A stretch of DNA of 61,331 nucleotides from Burkholderiales bacterium (GTDB lineage Bacteria > Pseudomonadota > Gammaproteobacteria > Burkholderiales > Burkholderiaceae_C): positions 1-61,331 of the forward strand of contig JABEVE010000033.1 in the NCBI GenBank assembly GCA_013044035.1, in the 5' to 3' direction. Within the stretch, counting starts at the first letter, position 1. Every line of letters starts with the position of its first letter. Positions 17,967 through 27,588 of this stretch are shown piece by piece. The translations under genes were made by a program, and so were the position numbers. The notes under the pieces are model-generated. The model saw only the letters and a list, made by a program, of their open reading frames with translations, did no database searches and was not told the origin of the DNA.

Positions 17967-18893
17967 TCAGTCCCCGAACATCTTCTGCTTCATCTCGCGC
18001 CGTTGTTGCGCCTCCAGCGACAACGTGGCCGTGGGACGTGCCAGCAGACGGCCGATGCCGATGGGTTCACCGGTTTCCTCGCACCAGCCGTACTCGCCGG
18101 CATCGATGAGCAAGAGAACCTGCTCGACCTTCTTCAGCAATTTGCGTTCGCGGTCGCGTGCGCGCAACTCCAGCGCGTGCTCTTCCTCGATCGTGGCGCG
18201 ATCGGCGGGATCCGGTACCAGCAAGGTGTCCTCACGCAAGTGCTCGGTGGTTTCGCCAGCACTGCGCAGGATATCGTTGCGCAGGGTGGTCAAACGGTGC
18301 TTGAAGAATTCCAACTGCGCGGTTTTCATGTACTCGCTTTCGGGCATGGCGAGCACTTCAGCGTCGGTCAGATCCTTGGGCGACTTGGATTTCCAGGCGT
18401 TGACCAGCTTGGGATCGACTTTCGCCGGGGCTTGTGTGGGGGCGAGACTGCTCATGGATTGGGTTGCTGAAGAAGCTGGAATGGGCACCACGACCTTGGG
18501 GCGTTTTGCCACGGCGGTTGCGGGATTGTGGGCTTGGGCGCGCGGCAGTGTAGCCCGAACCGGAGTTGGGGCTTGGGGCATGGCTGCCCTGACGCGGGCC
18601 TTGGTGGACGGGTTACCTTGGGTCGCTGCAGGCGGCGCATGGACCGCAGCCTTGGAGGCTACAGAACTTGCTGTCTTGGCTTTGGCCGGGCTCAGTATCG
18701 CGGTCTTCCCCGCCTTCAGGCCCGCGGACGATGTCGCCCCTGCCGTGCGCTTGGGTGCCGGCGCTTTGGCTGCCGGCACCACGGAGCGCTTGGCCACGAC
18801 GGCCTTGGCAACCGTCTTGGCTCCCCGAGCCGTTGTGGTTTTGCTGGCCGCGCTTTTTGCCCGGCCGGTTTCTGGTTTTGCCGCCTTGACCAC
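17967..18893 (-). CDS. dksA: DksA-like transcription factor with a long Ala/Lys-rich N-terminal extension
   Basis: 308 residues: about 165 of Ala/Lys/Pro-rich low complexity (KAVVAKRSVVPAAKAPAPK and similar), then a DksA core with its coiled-coil (MKTAQLEFFKHRLTTLRND, REDTLLVPDPADRATIEEE) and the globular end EYGWCEETGEPIGIGRLLAR. DksA binds the RNA polymerase secondary channel and amplifies ppGpp responses. Only one of the four zinc-ligand cysteines of classical DksA is kept, so this is a zinc-less form. I start at GTG because AGGAGG lies 4 bases upstream; an ATG 40 codons earlier is also in frame but has no such site. Confidence 0.88.
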   Translation of the reverse strand: MVKAAKPETGRAKSAASKTTTARGAKTVAKAVVAKRSVVPAAKAPAPKRTAGATSSAGLKAGKTAILSPAKAKTASSVASKAAVHAPPAATQGNPSTKARVRAAMPQAPTPVRATLPRAQAHNPATAVAKRPKVVVPIPASSATQSMSSLAPTQAPAKVDPKLVNAWKSKSPKDLTDAEVLAMPESEYMKTAQLEFFKHRLTTLRNDILRSAGETTEHLREDTLLVPDPADRATIEEEHALELRARDRERKLLKKVEQVLLLIDAGEYGWCEETGEPIGIGRLLARPTATLSLEAQQRREMKQKMFGD

Positions 18894-19114
18894 AGTTCCT
18901 CCTGGAATCTGATGCTCGCGATGTCCACGGCCGATTGCAGCCGTCCAAGATTGCAACCGTCCAACAACACGGACAGGGCACCACTGAAGCCGGCCGATTG
19001 TAGTCAGATGCATGGGGCAGGCTCCGGGGGTTTTGAACCGCGCAGTCGCGATGTCGCCTCAGCGCAACGCGCAGGGACAATCGGGGGTCCTCCAGGAAAG
19101 CGGGCCTTGACGGA

Positions 19115-20173
19115 TCAACTCACCAGTGATTGCTCCAGGCCCTGCAGGATGATGTCGCGCGGCAGGTCGATACCGATGAACACCAGCTTGCTCTGGCGGT
19201 GTTCCTGTGGCCCCCAGGCCGAGGCCAGATCGCTGCCCATGAGCTGGTGCACGCCTTGGAACACCACCTTGCGGTCGATGCCTTGCATGTGGAGCACGCC
19301 CTTGTAGCGCAGCATGCGTGGGCCATAGATCTGCACGATGGCGCCGAGAAAGTCTTCCAGCTTGGCGGGGTCGAATGCCTTGTCGGAGCGAAAGACGAAC
19401 GACTTCACATCATCGTCGTGTTGGTGGTGATGCGGGTGATTGCAGGCTTCGCCGGGTGCATGGTCGTGGTGATCATGGTCGTGATCGTGGTGGTCGTGCT
19501 CGGCCTCGTCGGCCTTGAGGAAATCGGGGTCGATGTCGAGCTTGGCGTTGAGGTTGAAGCCGCGCAGGTCGAGCACGTCCTTGAGCGGCACATCGCCGAA
19601 ATGCACCACGCTTTGTTTTGCCCGCGGATTCATGTGGGCCAGGCGGTGCTGCAGCGCGGCGAGTTCGTCAGCGCTGACCAGATCGGCCTTAGAAATGAAA
19701 ATCTGGTCGGCGAAACCCACCTGGCGTTGCGCTTCCAGCCGGGAATCGAGTTGCTGGCCGGCATGCTTGGCGTCCACCAGGGTCAACACCGAATCGAGCA
19801 GATACTGGCTGGCGATTTCGTCGTCCATGAAGAAAGTCTGCGCCACGGGGCCGGGATCGGCAACGCCGGTGGTTTCGATGATGATGCGGTCAAACACCAA
19901 CTCGCCCTTGCGGCGGCGCGTGGCGAGGTCGGCCAGGGTGACGCGCAGATCGTCGCGGATGGTGCAGCAGATGCAGCCGTTGGACATCTGCACGATCTGC
20001 TCCTTGCTGTCCTGCACCAGGATGTCGTTGTCGATGTTCTCCTCGCCAAACTCGTTCTCGATCACGGCGATGCGCGAACCATGCGCTTCGCTCAGCACAC
20101 GCTTGAGCAAGGTGGTTTTGCCGCTGCCGAGAAAGCCGGTGAGGATGGTGGCAGGAATCAGGGGTGTGGACAT
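19115..20173 (-). CDS. CobW/COG0523 family GTPase, probable metallochaperone
   Basis: A 352-residue G3E-family GTPase. Walker A is ILTGFLGSGKTTLLKRVL near residue 10, the metal-binding CxCC motif is GCICCTIRDDLR, and Walker B with the switch region gives IIETTGVADPGPVAQTFF. Between the GTPase and the C-terminal CobW domain is a His/Asp stretch (HDHHDHDHDHHDHAPGEA, then HPHHHQH), as in zinc-responsive YeiR/ZigA-like proteins. It probably delivers zinc to metalloenzymes. It lies next to dksA, as in many Burkholderiales. I start at MSTPLIPATI rather than at the ATG 21 codons upstream. Confidence 0.92.
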   Translation of the reverse strand: MSTPLIPATILTGFLGSGKTTLLKRVLSEAHGSRIAVIENEFGEENIDNDILVQDSKEQIVQMSNGCICCTIRDDLRVTLADLATRRRKGELVFDRIIIETTGVADPGPVAQTFFMDDEIASQYLLDSVLTLVDAKHAGQQLDSRLEAQRQVGFADQIFISKADLVSADELAALQHRLAHMNPRAKQSVVHFGDVPLKDVLDLRGFNLNAKLDIDPDFLKADEAEHDHHDHDHDHHDHAPGEACNHPHHHQHDDDVKSFVFRSDKAFDPAKLEDFLGAIVQIYGPRMLRYKGVLHMQGIDRKVVFQGVHQLMGSDLASAWGPQEHRQSKLVFIGIDLPRDIILQGLEQSLVS

Positions 20174-20271
20174 GGTGCGCGTGGTTGGCAGTACAGGAGG
20201 CGGCTGCCGGGAGTGAACGAACGCACGGCAACCCACGAAGCAGTTTAGGACTGCCCTGGAGATGATGCCGC

Positions 20272-21453
20272 TCAGCGGGTTTGCAAGAGCAGGCCCTTGA
20301 GGTATTCGCCTTCGGGGAACGACAGCAGCAGCGGATGGTCGGCGCCAGCGGCGGCACGCGCAACGATATCGGCTTGCACCCCAGCGTCGAGCGCGGCGCC
20401 GGCGACGATGCTCTGGAACAGCGTGGCGTCAATCCCGCCCGAGCACGAAAAGGTGAACAGCCAGCCGCCCGGCTCCAACAGCGTGAGCGCGAGACGGTTG
20501 ATGTCTTTGTAGGCGCGTGACGCCCGCGCGGCTGCGGCCGCGGTGGGGGCGAGCTTGGGCGGGTCGAGCACGATGGCGTCGAAGCGCCGACCGGTTTCAC
20601 GCAGGCTACGCAGCGTCGCATTGACGTCGGCGTCGAGCATGGGCGCATGTGCCGTGTCGAAGCCGTTGAGCCGCACATGGGCCTCGGCCTGGGCCAGCGC
20701 CGGCGCCGAGGAGTCCACGGTCGTCACCTCCTGGGCGCCGCCCGCCAGCGCCGCCAGGGTGAAACCGCCCGTATAGCCGTAGCAGTTCAGCACCTTGCGC
20801 AGTCGCTGCTCGCGCACCAGCGCGGCGAAGCGCGCGCGGTTGTCGCGCTGGTCGAGGTAGAAGCCGGTCTTGTGACCGGTGGCCACGTCCACGCTGTAGC
20901 GCAGGCCGCCTTCGGTGATGTCGACACGGGTTTGGCCCTCGCCCTGGAGCCAGCCGCTGACCGGTTGCAATCCTTCCAGCCCACGCACGCCGGCGTCCGA
21001 GCGTTCGTAAATGCGCACCCGAGGCAGCAGTTCGTGCAGTAACTCCGCCAGCATGGGTTTGATGCGCTCGATCCCGGCGGCCAGCGCCTGTATCACGACG
21101 ATGTCGCCATAGCGGTCGACGATGCAGCCGGGCAGGCCGTCGGACTCGCCATGCACCAGGCGCACCGCCTGCATATCCAGGCCCAGGCGGGCGCGGCGGG
21201 CGATGGCGGTCTGCAGCCGTCGACGGAAGAAGTCGCGGTCGATGCGCTGCTCGGCGTCGAAGCTCCACATGCGCAGGCGAATCTGCGAGTTCGGGCTGAA
21301 CGCCGCCCAGCCCAGCACACGGCCGTCGGACGCGTCCACCCGCACCGTCTCGCCAAGGTCGCCGCCGCCGCGCGCGATGGCGCCGGCGAACACCCAGGGA
21401 TGGCGGCGCAGCAGGGCGCGCTCCTTGCCTTCGTGCAAGCGGATGACTTTCAT
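20272..21453 (-). CDS. rlmI: 23S rRNA (cytosine-C5) methyltransferase RlmI-like
   Basis: A class I SAM-dependent methyltransferase of the RlmI/COG1092 family, 393 residues, which makes m5C1962 in 23S rRNA in E. coli. An N-terminal PUA domain is visible (HEGKERALLRRHPWVFAGAI), then the RlmI-type linker, then the Rossmann fold (VLNCYGYTGGFTLAALAGGA) and the catalytic FDAIVLDPPKLAPT. The C-terminal ISSMFSCSG-type segment reads WLFTFSCSGGIDATLFQSIV. It is in the same direction as xerC and cobW. Confidence 0.9.
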   Translation of the reverse strand: MKVIRLHEGKERALLRRHPWVFAGAIARGGGDLGETVRVDASDGRVLGWAAFSPNSQIRLRMWSFDAEQRIDRDFFRRRLQTAIARRARLGLDMQAVRLVHGESDGLPGCIVDRYGDIVVIQALAAGIERIKPMLAELLHELLPRVRIYERSDAGVRGLEGLQPVSGWLQGEGQTRVDITEGGLRYSVDVATGHKTGFYLDQRDNRARFAALVREQRLRKVLNCYGYTGGFTLAALAGGAQEVTTVDSSAPALAQAEAHVRLNGFDTAHAPMLDADVNATLRSLRETGRRFDAIVLDPPKLAPTAAAAARASRAYKDINRLALTLLEPGGWLFTFSCSGGIDATLFQSIVAGAALDAGVQADIVARAAAGADHPLLLSFPEGEYLKGLLLQTR

Positions 21454-21506
21454 GACGGGTTCCGTGACGAGCCAGGTTGTGCCGGCCCGGGGTGATGGCT
21501 TGGGAA

Positions 21507-22529
21507 TCAGCGCTTTTTCGCGCGGGGATGGGCGGCGTCGTAGACCTTGGCCAGATGCTGGAAGTCGAGCCGGGTGTAGATCTGGGTGCTGGCGATGCTC
21601 GCATGGCCCAGCAACTCTTGCACCCCGCGCAAATCGCCGCTGGACTGTAGCAAATGCGAGGCGAAGGAATGCCTCAGCATGTGCGGGTGCACGGCCGTGG
21701 GCAGGCCCGCGGCGCGGGCGCGATCGCGCAATTCCACCCAGACGCGCTGCGTGGTGATGCGTCGGCCGCGCGGACCCAGGAACAAGGCCGCGTGGTCGCC
21801 AGTGTCGCCCTGCAGGGCAGGCGCCGGGCGCAGCGCCAGCCAGTCGCGCAGGGCTTGCAGGGCGGGGGCGCCCACCGGCACGCTGCGGCGTTTGCCGCCT
21901 TTGCCGAGCACGGTCACTTCGGCGGCGTCCCAGTCCACCCAGCCGGCCGATTCGTAACCGGGGGCGCGGGAGTAGTGAATGTCGAGGCTGGTGAGTTCGG
22001 AGACACGCAAGCCGCTGGAATAGAGCAACTCGGCAATCGCACGGCCGCGTGCGAGGCTCAGGGCCCAGGCCTGTTCGCTGCGGCGATCAGCGGTCGCCGG
22101 CGCTTGGCCTTGCGGTGCGTACGCGGCCAGGGCCACGGCCTGATCCACGCTGATGGCCTTGGGCAAGGGCCTTGCGGCGCGCGGGGCGCGCACGTCTTGC
22201 AGCGGATTGCTGGCCACCAGGCCTTGCATCCCCAGCCAGGCGAACAGTCCGCGCCAGGCCGACAGCCGGGCGGCGATGGCGCGCGGCGTCATGCCGCCCC
22301 CATGCAGTGCCGCAACCCAGGTGCGGATGTGCCGCGGGCCGATGCCACGAAGCTTGACGTTCGCCACTTCGGCGCGCTGACGCAGATCGCCTAGGTCGCG
22401 CTCATAGTTCACCAGGGTGCGTGGCGAGAGCCGGCGCACATGCCGCAGCATGTCGAGATAACGAACGCAGGCGTCGGCGAGATCGGCGGTCCCGGCAGGT
22501 GCTGGAACTTCGGTGGGAACGTCGGGCAT
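21507..22529 (-). CDS. xerC: Tyrosine recombinase XerC
   Basis: A site-specific recombinase that resolves chromosome dimers at dif with XerD, 340 residues. The SAM-like DNA-binding N domain (RYLDMLRHVRRLSPRTLVNY) is followed by the catalytic domain with Arg in LLYSSGLRVSELTSLD, the HxxR box MLRHSFASHLL, His in ELLGHASIASTQ and nucleophile Tyr in QIYTRLD. It is slightly longer than the usual 300 residues because of a 30-residue insertion around YSRAPGYESAGWVDWD. It sits just downstream of DUF484, the usual xerC partner. Confidence 0.95.
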   Translation of the reverse strand: MPDVPTEVPAPAGTADLADACVRYLDMLRHVRRLSPRTLVNYERDLGDLRQRAEVANVKLRGIGPRHIRTWVAALHGGGMTPRAIAARLSAWRGLFAWLGMQGLVASNPLQDVRAPRAARPLPKAISVDQAVALAAYAPQGQAPATADRRSEQAWALSLARGRAIAELLYSSGLRVSELTSLDIHYSRAPGYESAGWVDWDAAEVTVLGKGGKRRSVPVGAPALQALRDWLALRPAPALQGDTGDHAALFLGPRGRRITTQRVWVELRDRARAAGLPTAVHPHMLRHSFASHLLQSSGDLRGVQELLGHASIASTQIYTRLDFQHLAKVYDAAHPRAKKR

Positions 22530-22567
22530 GGGGGTGGTCGCGGCAAAAAATGGCCCGGCGCTCGGCT

Positions 22568-23254
22568 TCAGCCGCCGCGCACCAGGCGTTGCAAGCCAGC
22601 CGAGGCGAGGTGGCCGATGCGGGTGAGGAACTCCGTGCCCATGTCGGCGGTGAACCGGTCGGCTTGCGGCGAACCCAGGACCAGCAGGCCAAAGGCCGGC
22701 GTCTCATCGGACGCGCGCAGGGCAATCATCGCCATCGACTGCGGCGGCGCTCCAGTGCCCAGCCAGCGCGCCGCTTCAAACCCTGCATTCGCACCGCAAT
22801 ACGGCTGGCTCAGGCTGTTGGCCAGCACCGGGATGTCGGCACCCACGTCGGCAGCGTAATCCTGCGTGGTGTAGGCCGGCAGCAGGTTCCACAGCCGTAA
22901 GGCAGCCTGCGGCAATTGAAACTGCTGCTGCATGTCACGCACCAGGGTGTGGGGCAGGGCAGCGGCGTCTGCCTCGCGCAGCATGGCGCGAACCCAGTCG
23001 AGCAGGCGGCCGGAGATGGCTTCGTTCTCGGCGGCGTGGCGCATCATGTCGGCCAGGCGGTGTTCGAGCACGCGCATCTTGTCGCGCAGCATCTCGATCT
23101 GCCGCTCCTGCAGCGACACGGCGCGGTTGCCGTGCGGACTTTGCAATTGAACCCCGGCCAGCAACTCGGCGTGACGCTCGAAAAAGTCGGGATGTTCCGC
23201 CAGGTAGGCAGCGAGGTCCTGTTCGGTCAGTTGCATGGTCGGTGTCTCGGTCAT
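22568..23254 (-). CDS. DUF484 family protein
   Basis: A 228-residue DUF484 protein, a GAF-like family of unknown function nearly always found between dapF and xerC. The N terminus LTEQDLAAYLAEHPDFFERH is the family signature, followed by a coiled-coil-like region (SLQERQIEMLRDKMRVLEHR) and a GAF-like C-terminal half ending FLTRIGHLASAGLQRLV. It lies 24 bases downstream of dapF. Confidence 0.93.
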   Translation of the reverse strand: MTETPTMQLTEQDLAAYLAEHPDFFERHAELLAGVQLQSPHGNRAVSLQERQIEMLRDKMRVLEHRLADMMRHAAENEAISGRLLDWVRAMLREADAAALPHTLVRDMQQQFQLPQAALRLWNLLPAYTTQDYAADVGADIPVLANSLSQPYCGANAGFEAARWLGTGAPPQSMAMIALRASDETPAFGLLVLGSPQADRFTADMGTEFLTRIGHLASAGLQRLVRGG

Positions 23255-23278
23255 GGTGGTTCGTGGTGCGTGGTGCGT

Positions 23279-24157
23279 TCACAGCTCGATGTGGCCATCG
23301 AACACATGAGCCGCGGGGCCGGTCATGGTCACAGGGCTGCCGGTGCCGTCCCAGGCAATGCTGAGCCGGCCACCGCGGGTGTCCACTTCCACTGGGGTTT
23401 GCAGCCAGCCGTGGCGCATGCCGGCGACCACGGCGGCGCAGGCGCCCGTGCCGCAAGCCAGGGTTTCGCCAGCGCCGCGCTCCCAAACTCGCAGGCGGAT
23501 GTGGCGCGGGCTCATCACCTGCATGAAGCCGGCGTTGACGCGCTGGGGGAAGCGCCGGTGGTGCTCGATGCGCGGGCCGAGCGTGCCGACGGGCGCGGTG
23601 TCCACGTCGTCGACACGCTGCACCGCGTGCGGGTTGCCCATCGACAAGGCGCTGATCCAGAGGGTAGAACTTGGATTGGCGGCCGACGTGTCCGTTGCGC
23701 CGAGCTCCAGCGGCCAGCGCTCGAAGCCGGCTTCGAGTCGTGGGACCAGGCCGGCGTCGTCGAAGGGAATCTCTGCCGCCGTAAAGCGCGGAGGGCCCAT
23801 GTCCACGCTGACGCGGCCATCGTCTTCCAGGCGTGGCTGGATGATGCCTGAGCGGGTGAGCACGCGGATGCTGCGCTTGTCCGTGAGGCCGCGGCGGCGC
23901 ACGAAGGCGACGAAGCAGCGCGCGCCGTTGCCGCATTGCTCCACCTCGCCGCCGTCGGCGTTGAAGATGCGGTAGCGGAAGTCGACGTCGGCCGATGGCG
24001 CGGGCTCCACCACCAGAATCTGGTCTGCGCCCACACCGACATGCCGATCGGCCAGCAGGCGAAGCTGCTCCGGCGACAGGGCCAGCGCCTCGCGTGTGGC
24101 GTCGAGCATGACGAAATCGTTGCCAGCGCCGTGCATCTTGGTGAACTGCAGTTTCAT
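23279..24157 (-). CDS. dapF: Diaminopimelate epimerase DapF
   Basis: This enzyme converts LL- to meso-diaminopimelate for lysine and peptidoglycan, 292 residues. Both catalytic cysteines are visible: [13 protein letters not shown] and [14 protein letters not shown]. The N terminus [19 protein letters not shown] is typical. It follows the two lipid A acyltransferase-like genes in the usual Burkholderiales order. Confidence 0.97.
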   Translation of the reverse strand: MKLQFTKMHGAGNDFVMLDATREALALSPEQLRLLADRHVGVGADQILVVEPAPSADVDFRYRIFNADGGEVEQCGNGARCFVAFVRRRGLTDKRSIRVLTRSGIIQPRLEDDGRVSVDMGPPRFTAAEIPFDDAGLVPRLEAGFERWPLELGATDTSAANPSSTLWISALSMGNPHAVQRVDDVDTAPVGTLGPRIEHHRRFPQRVNAGFMQVMSPRHIRLRVWERGAGETLACGTGACAAVVAGMRHGWLQTPVEVDTRGGRLSIAWDGTGSPVTMTGPAAHVFDGHIEL

Positions 24158-24224
24158 GCGCGTGCGGTTGAAGGGCGGGATCGGTGAGGCGGCCGTCGAT
24201 GCTGGCCAGGGAGCACGGTGGCGC

Positions 24225-25115
24225 TCAGTACAACGGGGGCTCGCCGGGCGGCCGTGTCTTGAAGCGTTTATGCACCCAATGATATTGCTCGGGCATCTCC
24301 AGCACGCGCTGCTCGATGAAGTGGTTCATGCGCAGCAGGTCGGCGTCGATGTCGCCTAGGCGACCATCCAGCATGGTGGGGAAATGGTCCCACGCCGGGT
24401 GGATGGTGATCTCGTAGCCGGCGTACCCTGGCAACATCCGCGCCACCACCGGGTAGACCCGCGCCTTGCTGCTGGCAGCCAGGCGCGGCACAGCGTCGAG
24501 CGTGGCTGCAGGCACGCCGAAAAAGGCGATGAAGCGCGAGTGGCGCTCGCCGAAATCCATGTCCGGCAAGGTGTAGAACGGGGTGCCGCGGCGCAGCGCG
24601 CGCAGCATGCCACCGGCACCCTCGTGGCGCGAGACGATGCGCTCGGTGTGAAAGCGGCTGCGGCCATCGAGCACCCAGCGGTCCAGCACCTTGGATTTTT
24701 GCGGCGTGTACATACCCGAGAGCGGGCGCTGCGCCGCCAGGGTCAGCGCTGTCCAGGCCGCATCCATGCCCTCGAAGTGAATCCCCAACAGCAGCACGGC
24801 GCCACGACCATGCAGTGCGTCGTCCACCGCGCCGCGCAGATGCAGCACCCGCTCCAGGCGCGCGGGGCTGCCCCACCACAACACCACGCGCTCGAGAAAG
24901 GCGCGGCTGACGCAAACGAAATGCGCTCGCCCGACTTCGTCACGCCGTGCCTGGGTCCAGTCGGGAAAGCAAAGCTCCAGGTTGCGCAGGGTGATGGCGC
25001 GGCGCTTGCGCGCCAGAGGCCACAGCACAACCCCCATGGCGGTGCCGATGCGGCCGATCACGCCGTAGGGCAAGAGGTGCAACAGCCACAGCAGGCCAAG
25101 CCCGATGCGACTCAT
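24225..25115 (-). CDS. Lysophospholipid/lipid A acyltransferase (LpxL/HtrB family), copy 1
   Basis: A 296-residue membrane-bound acyltransferase of the LpxL/LpxM family, which adds secondary acyl chains to lipid A. The HX4D catalytic motif is [13 protein letters not shown], an N-terminal membrane segment lies in [16 protein letters not shown], and [13 protein letters not shown] and the family C-terminal [17 protein letters not shown] are present. Its ATG overlaps the stop of copy 2 by 4 bases, so translation is coupled. The frame extends to 25784, but that part overlaps copy 2 and is not real. Confidence 0.93.
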   Translation of the reverse strand: MSRIGLGLLWLLHLLPYGVIGRIGTAMGVVLWPLARKRRAITLRNLELCFPDWTQARRDEVGRAHFVCVSRAFLERVVLWWGSPARLERVLHLRGAVDDALHGRGAVLLLGIHFEGMDAAWTALTLAAQRPLSGMYTPQKSKVLDRWVLDGRSRFHTERIVSRHEGAGGMLRALRRGTPFYTLPDMDFGERHSRFIAFFGVPAATLDAVPRLAASSKARVYPVVARMLPGYAGYEITIHPAWDHFPTMLDGRLGDIDADLLRMNHFIEQRVLEMPEQYHWVHKRFKTRPPGEPPLY

Positions 25116-25993
25116 GATGCCGTGCCCGGTTGCACCGCCTGGCTTGGCTGCGCGTCGCGCAAGGACAGCGATCCGGGCGGCGCCTTGTAGCGGTTGTAAC
25201 CCCACAGGTATTGGTCCGGGCGCATGCGAATCAGACCCTCCACCGCGAGATTGATGCGCGTGGCCGCCTCGACAGGGTCGTCCGGAAGGGCGCCGTCGAA
25301 GGGCAGGAAATGCAGCACATAGCCCTGGCCGCGCGGCAGGCGCTCGGCAAACGCCAGGATGATGCGCGCGCCAGTGAGTTGCACCAGCCTTGCCGGCAAC
25401 GTCATGGTGTAGGCCGGGCGGCCGAAGAATGGCGCCCACACGCCCTCGCCGGCGCCTGGCGCCTGATCGGGAAGCAGGCCGACGGCTTCGCCATGGCGCA
25501 GGGCGCGCAGCAGCGGGCGCATGCCGCTGACCGTGGCCGGCGCGGTGCGTAACTGCCCGCGTGGCCTGGCCTGCACCAGGCTGTCCAGCCAACGTTTGCG
25601 CGGCGGGCGGTACAGGACCGTGATGGGAAACCATTCCGACACCGTCTGGCCAGACACCTCGAAGCAACCGAGATGCGGCGTGAGAAAGAGAGTGCCGCGG
25701 CCCTCTCGCCGGGCCCGCTCCACATGCTCCCTGCCCACCAACCGCACCCGGCGCACGGCTGCGCTGGGGCCGGCGCGGAACCACACATAAGGCATTTCAC
25801 CCACCATGCGCCCGGTGCCGCGCGCCACGTCCAGCGCCAGACGACCGGGCGTGAAGCCGGCTTGCGCCAGATTGGCGTGCAGTCGTTTGCGATAGGTGGG
25901 CGAGGCGGCGTAAACCACCAGCCCGAGCAGGGCACCCAAAGCCTGGAGCAGGCCAAGGGGCAGATGGGAAAGCGCACGGAACAGGCGCAGCAT
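25112..25993 (-). CDS. Lysophospholipid/lipid A acyltransferase (LpxL/HtrB family), copy 2
   Basis: A 293-residue paralogue of the downstream gene. The N terminus MLRLFRALSHLPLGLLQALG is a membrane anchor, the HX4E motif is LFLTPHLGCFEVSG, and GEAVGLLPDQAPGAGEGVWAPFFG and the C-terminal YLWGYNRYKAPPG are family features. One of the two copies probably adds lauroyl- and the other myristoyl-type secondary chains; which is which cannot be told here. An ATG at 26173 is in frame but gives an unlikely leader. Confidence 0.93.
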   Translation of the reverse strand: MLRLFRALSHLPLGLLQALGALLGLVVYAASPTYRKRLHANLAQAGFTPGRLALDVARGTGRMVGEMPYVWFRAGPSAAVRRVRLVGREHVERARREGRGTLFLTPHLGCFEVSGQTVSEWFPITVLYRPPRKRWLDSLVQARPRGQLRTAPATVSGMRPLLRALRHGEAVGLLPDQAPGAGEGVWAPFFGRPAYTMTLPARLVQLTGARIILAFAERLPRGQGYVLHFLPFDGALPDDPVEAATRINLAVEGLIRMRPDQYLWGYNRYKAPPGSLSLRDAQPSQAVQPGTAS

Positions 25994-26222
25994 GGATGAG
26001 CGAGGAGCGGTTCGGGTCAATGGGATGAATGGGATGAAACAAGGCCGATGAGCCAGCGGTGTCGGCCAAGCACCCTGAACCCCTGAACGCATGATGCAGC
26101 CATGGCCCGTCGTGATGTGCGGCGGTTTCAGAGCAACTCGCGAGTGTCGTGTTGAATGGCCCGTGATGAACACTTTGCCGCACCGCCAATGTTACGCATC
26201 AGCATGCTGCGAGTTCGAGGGC

Positions 26223-26320
26223 TAGAATTGAATTTGGTCGCCGAGTTAATGACAACTTGCGGGGCGACTGGCCGTACGGGGCAACCCGGAGCCGCCGAAC
26301 CCAAACCGCTAAAGCGTCGC
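26223..26320 (+). promoter_or_regulatory. metK promoter -10 element and structured leader (SAM-II-like riboswitch candidate)
   Basis: TAGAAT at 26223-26228 would place the transcript start near 26235. Directly there, GGTCGCC (26236-26242) can pair with GGCGACT (26263-26269), enclosing a loop that contains ACTTGCGG. After a second hairpin (CGGGG-CAA-CCCGG around 26276-26289) comes CCGCTAAAGCG (26306-26316), whose CCGC can pair with GCGG of the loop to form a pseudoknot. The CTTGC loop and the late CGCTAAA recall SAM-II riboswitches, as does a metK gene downstream. The 55-base distance from the gene start is unlike classical SAM-II, so this is tentative. Confidence 0.4.
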
Positions 26321-26371
26321 CGTGCGGGGTCTCAAGCGGTGACGGTACTGCAACCCAACTGGAGCACCGCG

Positions 26372-27565
26372 ATGGCTGATTCCTTCCTTTTCACCTCCGA
26401 GTCCGTGTCCGAGGGCCATCCCGACAAGGTGGCCGATCAGATCTCCGACGCCATCCTCGACGCCATTCTGGCGCAGGATCCGAACTCGCGCGTCGCCGCC
26501 GAGACTCTGGCCAACACCGGCCTGATCGTGCTGGCCGGCGAGATCACCACCACCGCGGTGGTCGACTACATCCAGGTCGCGCGCAACACCCTCAAGCGCA
26601 TCGGCTATGACGACGCCGACTTCGGCATCGACCACAAGAGCTGCGCCGTGTTGGTGGCCTACGACAAGCAGAGCCCCGACATCGCCCAGGGCGTGGACAA
26701 GGCCCACGACAACAACCTCGACCAGGGCGCCGGCGACCAGGGCCTGATGTTCGGCTACGCCTGCGACGAAACCCCCGAGCTGATGCCCGCGCCCATTTAC
26801 TACGCGCACCGCCTGGTGGAGCGCCAGAGCCAATTGCGCCGCGACGGTCGTCTGTCCTGGCTGCGTCCGGACGCCAAGAGCCAGATCACCTTCCGTTATG
26901 AAAACGGCCGCCCGGCCGCGATCGACACCGTGGTGCTCTCCACCCAGCATGCGCCGGATATCGCGCTGGCCGATCTGCGTGAAGCCGTGATCGAACACAT
27001 CATCAAGCCCGTGCTGCCCAAGGAGTTTGTGAAAGGCGAGATCAAATACCTGATCAACCCCACCGGCCGCTTCGTCGTCGGCGGCCCGCAGGGCGATTGC
27101 GGCCTGACCGGGCGCAAGATCATCGTTGACACCTATGGCGGCGCGGCTCCGCACGGCGGCGGCGCCTTCTCCGGCAAGGACCCGAGCAAGGTCGATCGTT
27201 CCGCCGCCTACGCCGCGCGCTATGTGGCGAAGAACATCGTCGCCGCCGGCCTGGCGAGCAAGTGCCTGGTGCAGATTTCCTACGCCATCGGCGTGGCCCA
27301 GCCCACCAGCATCATGGTCACCACGCAGGGCACCGGCGTGATCGACGACGTCAAGCTCGAACAACTGGTGCACCGCCACTTCGACCTGCGCCCCAAGGGC
27401 ATCGTCAACATGCTCAAACTGCTGCGCCCCATCTACGCCAAGACCGCCGCCTATGGCCACTTCGGCCGCGACGAGCCCGAGTTCAGTTGGGAAGCCACCG
27501 ACAAGGCGACACTGTTGCGGGCAGAGGCGGGGTTGGGAGAGCTGCGCGCGACAGTGGCGGTTTGA
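26372..27565 (+). CDS. metK: S-adenosylmethionine synthase MetK
   Basis: Makes S-adenosylmethionine from methionine and ATP; 397 residues. Family signatures include [20 protein letters not shown], the hexapeptide region [16 protein letters not shown] and the phosphate-binding [16 protein letters not shown]. The start MADSFLF is chosen; the frame open from 26156 runs through the leader. With ahcY and metF at 34-37 kb it forms the SAM cycle. It is transcribed away from the acyltransferase genes and has a long structured leader. Confidence 0.98.
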   Translation: MADSFLFTSESVSEGHPDKVADQISDAILDAILAQDPNSRVAAETLANTGLIVLAGEITTTAVVDYIQVARNTLKRIGYDDADFGIDHKSCAVLVAYDKQSPDIAQGVDKAHDNNLDQGAGDQGLMFGYACDETPELMPAPIYYAHRLVERQSQLRRDGRLSWLRPDAKSQITFRYENGRPAAIDTVVLSTQHAPDIALADLREAVIEHIIKPVLPKEFVKGEIKYLINPTGRFVVGGPQGDCGLTGRKIIVDTYGGAAPHGGGAFSGKDPSKVDRSAAYAARYVAKNIVAAGLASKCLVQISYAIGVAQPTSIMVTTQGTGVIDDVKLEQLVHRHFDLRPKGIVNMLKLLRPIYAKTAAYGHFGRDEPEFSWEATDKATLLRAEAGLGELRATVAV

Positions 27566-27588
27566 GGGCGTGCGGCGCGGACGCGTCC

